Source of the DNA: Bacillota bacterium
Lineage (GTDB): Bacteria > Bacillota > UBA4882 > UBA8346
Assembly: GCA_023426245.1 (NCBI GenBank)
Contig: JAFABB010000051.1
Location: forward strand, 186,001-250,000
Direction of reading: 5' to 3'
DNA length: 64,000 nucleotides
In this document: in pieces, positions 62,301-64,000 of the stretch
How the letters are laid out: each line of letters begins with the position of its first letter
Numbering within the stretch: position 1 is the first letter of the stretch
Notes under the pieces: model-generated
The model's database searches: none
What the model was told of the DNA's origin: nothing
What the model saw: only the letters and a program-made list of their open reading frames with translations
Translations under genes and position numbers: made by a program

Positions 62301-64000
62301 ATGGAGATCGCCAAGTTCCGCAAATTGCTGGGGATACCTTATGCTTACTCCCGGGTACAGGTCGGCTATGATGCTCAGGGGAATATCGCCTCCATTATCA
62401 GTCCGGAGGGTTCCCAAAACCCCAATGAGGTTGAAAAGTATACCACCAATTATCAATATGACGAGATCAACCGGCTGACCAAGATCAGCTATCCCAAGAC
62501 CCATGAGACGGATAATCTGAATCCATGCAAGGTTTATTTTTACAACGATCTCACCAACGAGACGACCGTTACCGATGAGAATATGAATTTCACGGTGATT
62601 AAGAAAGATCCGGTGGACCGGGTGATCGAGCAGATCGCCGGTTCCCAAAGTGAAGATGAGGTCTCCACCCATTATAGCTATGATTCACTGGGGAATAAAA
62701 CCTCGGAGACCATCGCCGGTAAGATCACATCTACCTATGTTTATGATGATCTGAACCGTCTGACCCAAAAGATCCTGCCCCGGGAGAAGGTTCTGAACAA
62801 TCCCGACGGCGGGCCGGAGGAGAAAAGTCCGGTGTACCGCTATGAATATGACACGGAAGGGAACTTGGTCAAAGAGATCTCTCCGTTAGGGACTGTCGTT
62901 ACTCACGTATTCGATGAGATGAACCGGGAAATTCGCACTGAAACCAAGATTACCGGTATGAACAATGCCAAAAAGGCCGTGATAGCTAAAACCTTTTATG
63001 ACCTGGCCGGCAATAAGGTGAAAACGGTTGATCCCAACGGAAAGATATCTGAATTCGTTTATACGGCCCGGGGTTGGCTGGCTACTCAAAAAGATCCTTC
63101 AGGCGGGGTTACTTCCTTTACCTATGACAAGGTCGGGAATAAGATCAGTGAGACCGACCCCCGGGGGAACGCTCCCGGAGCACCGGCCAATTCCTATACC
63201 GCCTGGTATTATTATGATGACCTCTACCGGGTGGTAAAAGGGGTGTTGCCGGATTTGACTCCCCCGGCTAATCCGGATAGTCCCGGCGATAACCCGGTGG
63301 TTGGGTTTGAATATGATCGCAACGGCAATTGCGTCAAGGAAACCAAGGCTAACGGGCAGATTACCGAATATGTCTATCACGGCCGCAACTGGGTGCTTTC
63401 CCAGACCCAACAATTAAACGGCAAGAGTTATGAGACCCGCTTCGATTATTATGATAACGGCAATCAGCGGTATGTTTATGACAACAAAGATAACAAGACC
63501 GAGTATCTTTACGATCATTTAAACCGGTTGCTCCTTGAGGTGTATCCGGAGGGGAATACGACCGAGTACCAGTATGACATCCTGGGCAATAAGCATATCA
63601 TTAAGGATGGCAAACATAATCCGACGACATATGATTATGACAATCTAAACCGCCTCTATCAAGTTACCGACGCCAAAAACGGAATTACCACCAATTGGTA
63701 CAATGAGGAAGGAAGGTTGACCAAGACCGTATCGCCGACGGGGCTGGTAACCAAGATTTATCCCAATGAGATGGGGTTGCCTTTGGAGGTGGTTGATTCT
63801 TTAGGCCAACGGCGTACCTTCGACTATGACGCCGCCGGGAATGGAATTTATAAGAAAGACCCCCGGGGCACCGAGACCCGGTTCGTTTATGACGATCTCT
63901 ACCGGGTGTTGCAACAGAACTTGCAGAACGGCAGTAGAACCCAATCCTTGAGTTACGAGTACGATCCGGCGGGCAATGTCAAACGGTCATCCAACGGCCA
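56385..64000 (+). CDS. Giant secreted RHS/YD-repeat protein, 3' end beyond the window
   Basis: Open frame of at least 2538 codons, still open at the window end. The ATG at 56385 follows GGGAGG. The signal peptide is MRSKMMKGIFILAVMMVFLS...ITAQ. The N-terminal 300 residues contain two discoidin-like (F5/8 type C) segments (LLDGDINTYWGL, FLNDGNTYTRWQI). Several Ig-like modules follow (ITIDSP-type linkers, DTKAPVL, DTTAPVL), then a transitional region with FSMFSVQ. From about residue 1245 comes the RHS start (ISYGGGTAAVTAKDF, LPGRGGLDLTISRTYDSS), then long YD repeats (YDDYGNITTM, YQYDAIGREV, YEYDTEGNLVKE, YQYDILGNK). Reading frame is consistent from start to edge. Likely a cell-surface or polymorphic-toxin-type shell; its C-terminal tip, which would hold any toxin, is not in view. 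Confidence 0.88.
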   Translation, partial: MRSKMMKGIFILAVMMVFLSLPGIHITAQNSSYLAVTDTSTGSNIDPLQPVSNLLDGDINTYWGLTANSGEAWAEFTLAGPSLIYGLELNGTLGNNTELVLEYLSDERWIPFLTGDLQNIPASGTVDLSYDRVVTTAIRIHLSGKNVEETKLSGLKIIGCDSNQIFQRIQPQAVTASENTSPTASAEFLNDGNTYTRWQIKPSWYPSLFYDSNIDCLFKNSHVFEDLAKMFIGRNCLFSKTWLNQGQVLFELGEQKVLQSINLYLTKDVKGDFSIRIPKGTGWQEIGTIPSGQPVGWYRLNLSEKSITTSKVLVTVSGKSEVLGGIGEVEFWGFGACEGDGHLPLILKSATLNQPLNYQFNLTAAQIPGSYLELVLEGQIDQPLTAELNGEPLTFLPTVSSGGLTIYSYPLPGDELREGTNFIRIRPQEQVRTLRMAQIRQRISDGSIPLGLTGLNDGFLLTPATESRQLNLPLNRQVLVEAAAVYHPNEIPLQLYAQNGWTGVPLVSSPIPGGGDLFKGPATTNELSLENPSGSHLNEIRVFGSQTTDQAPTIRIVWPQDGQVVNYYNTNRELIGFIDNPEAVVKVNGTAVYQNGHYFRISLKDLQLQLWESAEITAVARDPQDRESSQRIEFVYGELPVLALDQEDTVKYTAESSATVNGTVRVKCSEVVVNGKAVPVNNYRFQTTVPLEEGYNAVKVHCSFTVYPGKKEYTTTAQREIIRCSQPLNLTIDSPLSGAYLNTGTAAVGGTVTGMTPLKVTVNGYPAAVDGMYYRARSVLLPTEGKNTLTIKATDARGQSITKQLVLYRDTKAPVLSQLTPVNGFMTNDLTVKITGKVNDANTSWVYINDKLVDAAGGNFSSDVTFAQEGNQKVTVKAIDIAGNNTVANINIMNDLTPPLAFTPVANPAGWSTNNRPIITFATTDKISGIDHYELAVDAGSFIKVTSPYKLPVTADGEHLITVKAFDKVGWFTAGTTKVFIDTTAPVLSEFKAIPGKKKIIVSWKTADTDVKTYTLKRLPAFKNGGQKEFGPETLKYVDTEVDNSRKYTYSIQASDKVGNVNKVIQAPAVKPGVSEAVANPAVETKIEYENIVVGIPVGALSQSKTITVREMDQEQAQPLIDKTKAINVSPVYTFNAVNSQGTVDPAGVTFNKPVLVGVHFELKDAYSILKKNNLRAYYYNYKANNWEVVPESYVDGEKDMVYFFTKHFSMFSVQASVASPSSPEQIGNMGISPGKSYFQNNDVSISYGGGTAAVTAKDFTLPGRGGLDLTISRTYDSSTASGDWGLEEKNIFQAACGFINFGNPFFSFIANLVASKLDHYLSEPSGSCGFGRGWRMNFVWVEKNDDGQFVHLPGGSLKKINWTMDGSGWGGQGHGRFECHAGEHFVLEQTQEFVSNIYADDPNSAGGNTADNPKIGENWRNTGYILVTKDGTKYYMDGSGRISKIVNRLGTSEIKFYYNSSNKLDYIMDSVNRKIQFTYQGKFISSISGAGKTVNYYYNGDLQELERVVDGGIQETKYHYTREELHMGSQTVSLISIVTNLLSGPAGWVSLFLSLLPAERTDEVYYLDNVTTPFNGEYQITYSKYDGIRYGKVFAGFSIMGYEFCKATRLQEIGSAYSKDVTIHYNLTFDNDKPPTVFTCDVIEGISPFRPAGRKKTNMLFDRYSNSIDEDTSTVRQQVVTGEDGRVISSHAVEEFDTELEAPTLVADTSHGQRTVQQFKYDNWGNVVYQKNSHTKVEAYYSYANTNTPAINNGQALTSPYGSQTLDGNIHDAKTGELILNYNGNQCIPQQTGFKYNSNGNLLEKAVRSNGSWPVITKYQYDDYGNITTMTSPSGVKTYYAYSPDYGQALLTKVTLDKLTDADGRLQSNVALKELGYEPETYRKRWEKDARGYVTEYQYDAIGREVKTVLPDDDDDPGYRPAVLSGSIEQSGSRGNNPVQQVSYYDSAKKTTVIDPLGNQTDYLYDSFEHLMEIAKFRKLLGIPYAYSRVQVGYDAQGNIASIISPEGSQNPNEVEKYTTNYQYDEINRLTKISYPKTHETDNLNPCKVYFYNDLTNETTVTDENMNFTVIKKDPVDRVIEQIAGSQSEDEVSTHYSYDSLGNKTSETIAGKITSTYVYDDLNRLTQKILPREKVLNNPDGGPEEKSPVYRYEYDTEGNLVKEISPLGTVVTHVFDEMNREIRTETKITGMNNAKKAVIAKTFYDLAGNKVKTVDPNGKISEFVYTARGWLATQKDPSGGVTSFTYDKVGNKISETDPRGNAPGAPANSYTAWYYYDDLYRVVKGVLPDLTPPANPDSPGDNPVVGFEYDRNGNCVKETKANGQITEYVYHGRNWVLSQTQQLNGKSYETRFDYYDNGNQRYVYDNKDNKTEYLYDHLNRLLLEVYPEGNTTEYQYDILGNKHIIKDGKHNPTTYDYDNLNRLYQVTDAKNGITTNWYNEEGRLTKTVSPTGLVTKIYPNEMGLPLEVVDSLGQRRTFDYDAAGNGIYKKDPRGTETRFVYDDLYRVLQQNLQNGSRTQSLSYEYDPAGNVKRSSNG

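Overview
The window looks like chromosomal DNA of an anaerobic, plant-polysaccharide-degrading member of the Bacillota with a diderm cell envelope (Limnochordia/Hydrogenispora-like or comparable; inference, no 16S present). Supporting this are a T-box leader in front of homoserine dehydrogenase (typical of Bacillota), strong purine-rich ribosome-binding sites with many GTG/TTG starts, a rubredoxin, and several signs of an outer membrane: two secreted beta-barrel-like proteins with alternating C-terminal beta-strands, and an operon of CsgG/LPP20/FlgT-like secreted proteins. There are no rRNA or tRNA genes, no CRISPR array and no intact insertion sequence.

Layout. 1-9.2 kb is housekeeping: a truncated GNAT acetyltransferase, a DegT-type aminotransferase, a long-form GMP synthetase (guaA), two unrecognised genes, a YjbQ-family protein, a secreted DUF4139 protein, and homoserine dehydrogenase behind a T-box with a probable threonine (ACC) specifier. 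9.3-18.5 kb is a hexuronate block: an AraC-type response regulator, tagaturonate epimerase (uxaE, minus strand), then a divergent run lacI - SDR fructuronate reductase (uxuB-like) - gnd - LarA-like nickel-pincer epimerase - PfkB sugar kinase. 18.5-25.9 kb continues with pectin use: AraC regulator, GH28 polygalacturonase and GH105 hydrolase (both without signal peptide, so probably cytoplasmic) and an Lpl/Ytc-type oligosaccharide ABC importer that lacks its own ATPase. 26.4-34.7 kb holds a porin-like protein and a YejABE-type peptide importer with two separate ATPases.

34.9-44.3 kb contains a CBS-domain protein, a second LarA homologue, the four-gene minus-strand CsgG/TPR/LPP20/FlgT-like operon, a second beta-barrel-like protein, rubredoxin, a DsrE-like protein and a DUF2156 protein. 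45.3-64 kb is dominated by two giant secreted proteins: a 3341-residue Ig/FN3/PKD/beta-helix protein and an RHS/YD-repeat protein that runs off the window. Between them sits a GxxExxY-family gene embedded in tandem copies of its own 3' tail.

The most interesting system is the uronate block. uxaE (tagaturonate to fructuronate), the SDR (fructuronate to mannonate), the LarA-like epimerase (proposed mannonate to gluconate), a kinase (gluconate to 6-phosphogluconate) and gnd (6-phosphogluconate to ribulose 5-phosphate) would together send pectin-derived galacturonate into the pentose phosphate pathway. This would bypass mannonate dehydratase and KDPG aldolase, neither of which is present here. 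Near-identical palindromes (TGTAAnCGnTTACA) before the AraC-type regulator, the lacI operon and the porin gene suggest that one LacI-type regulator ties the region together. These assignments come from motif reading by eye; no database search was run.
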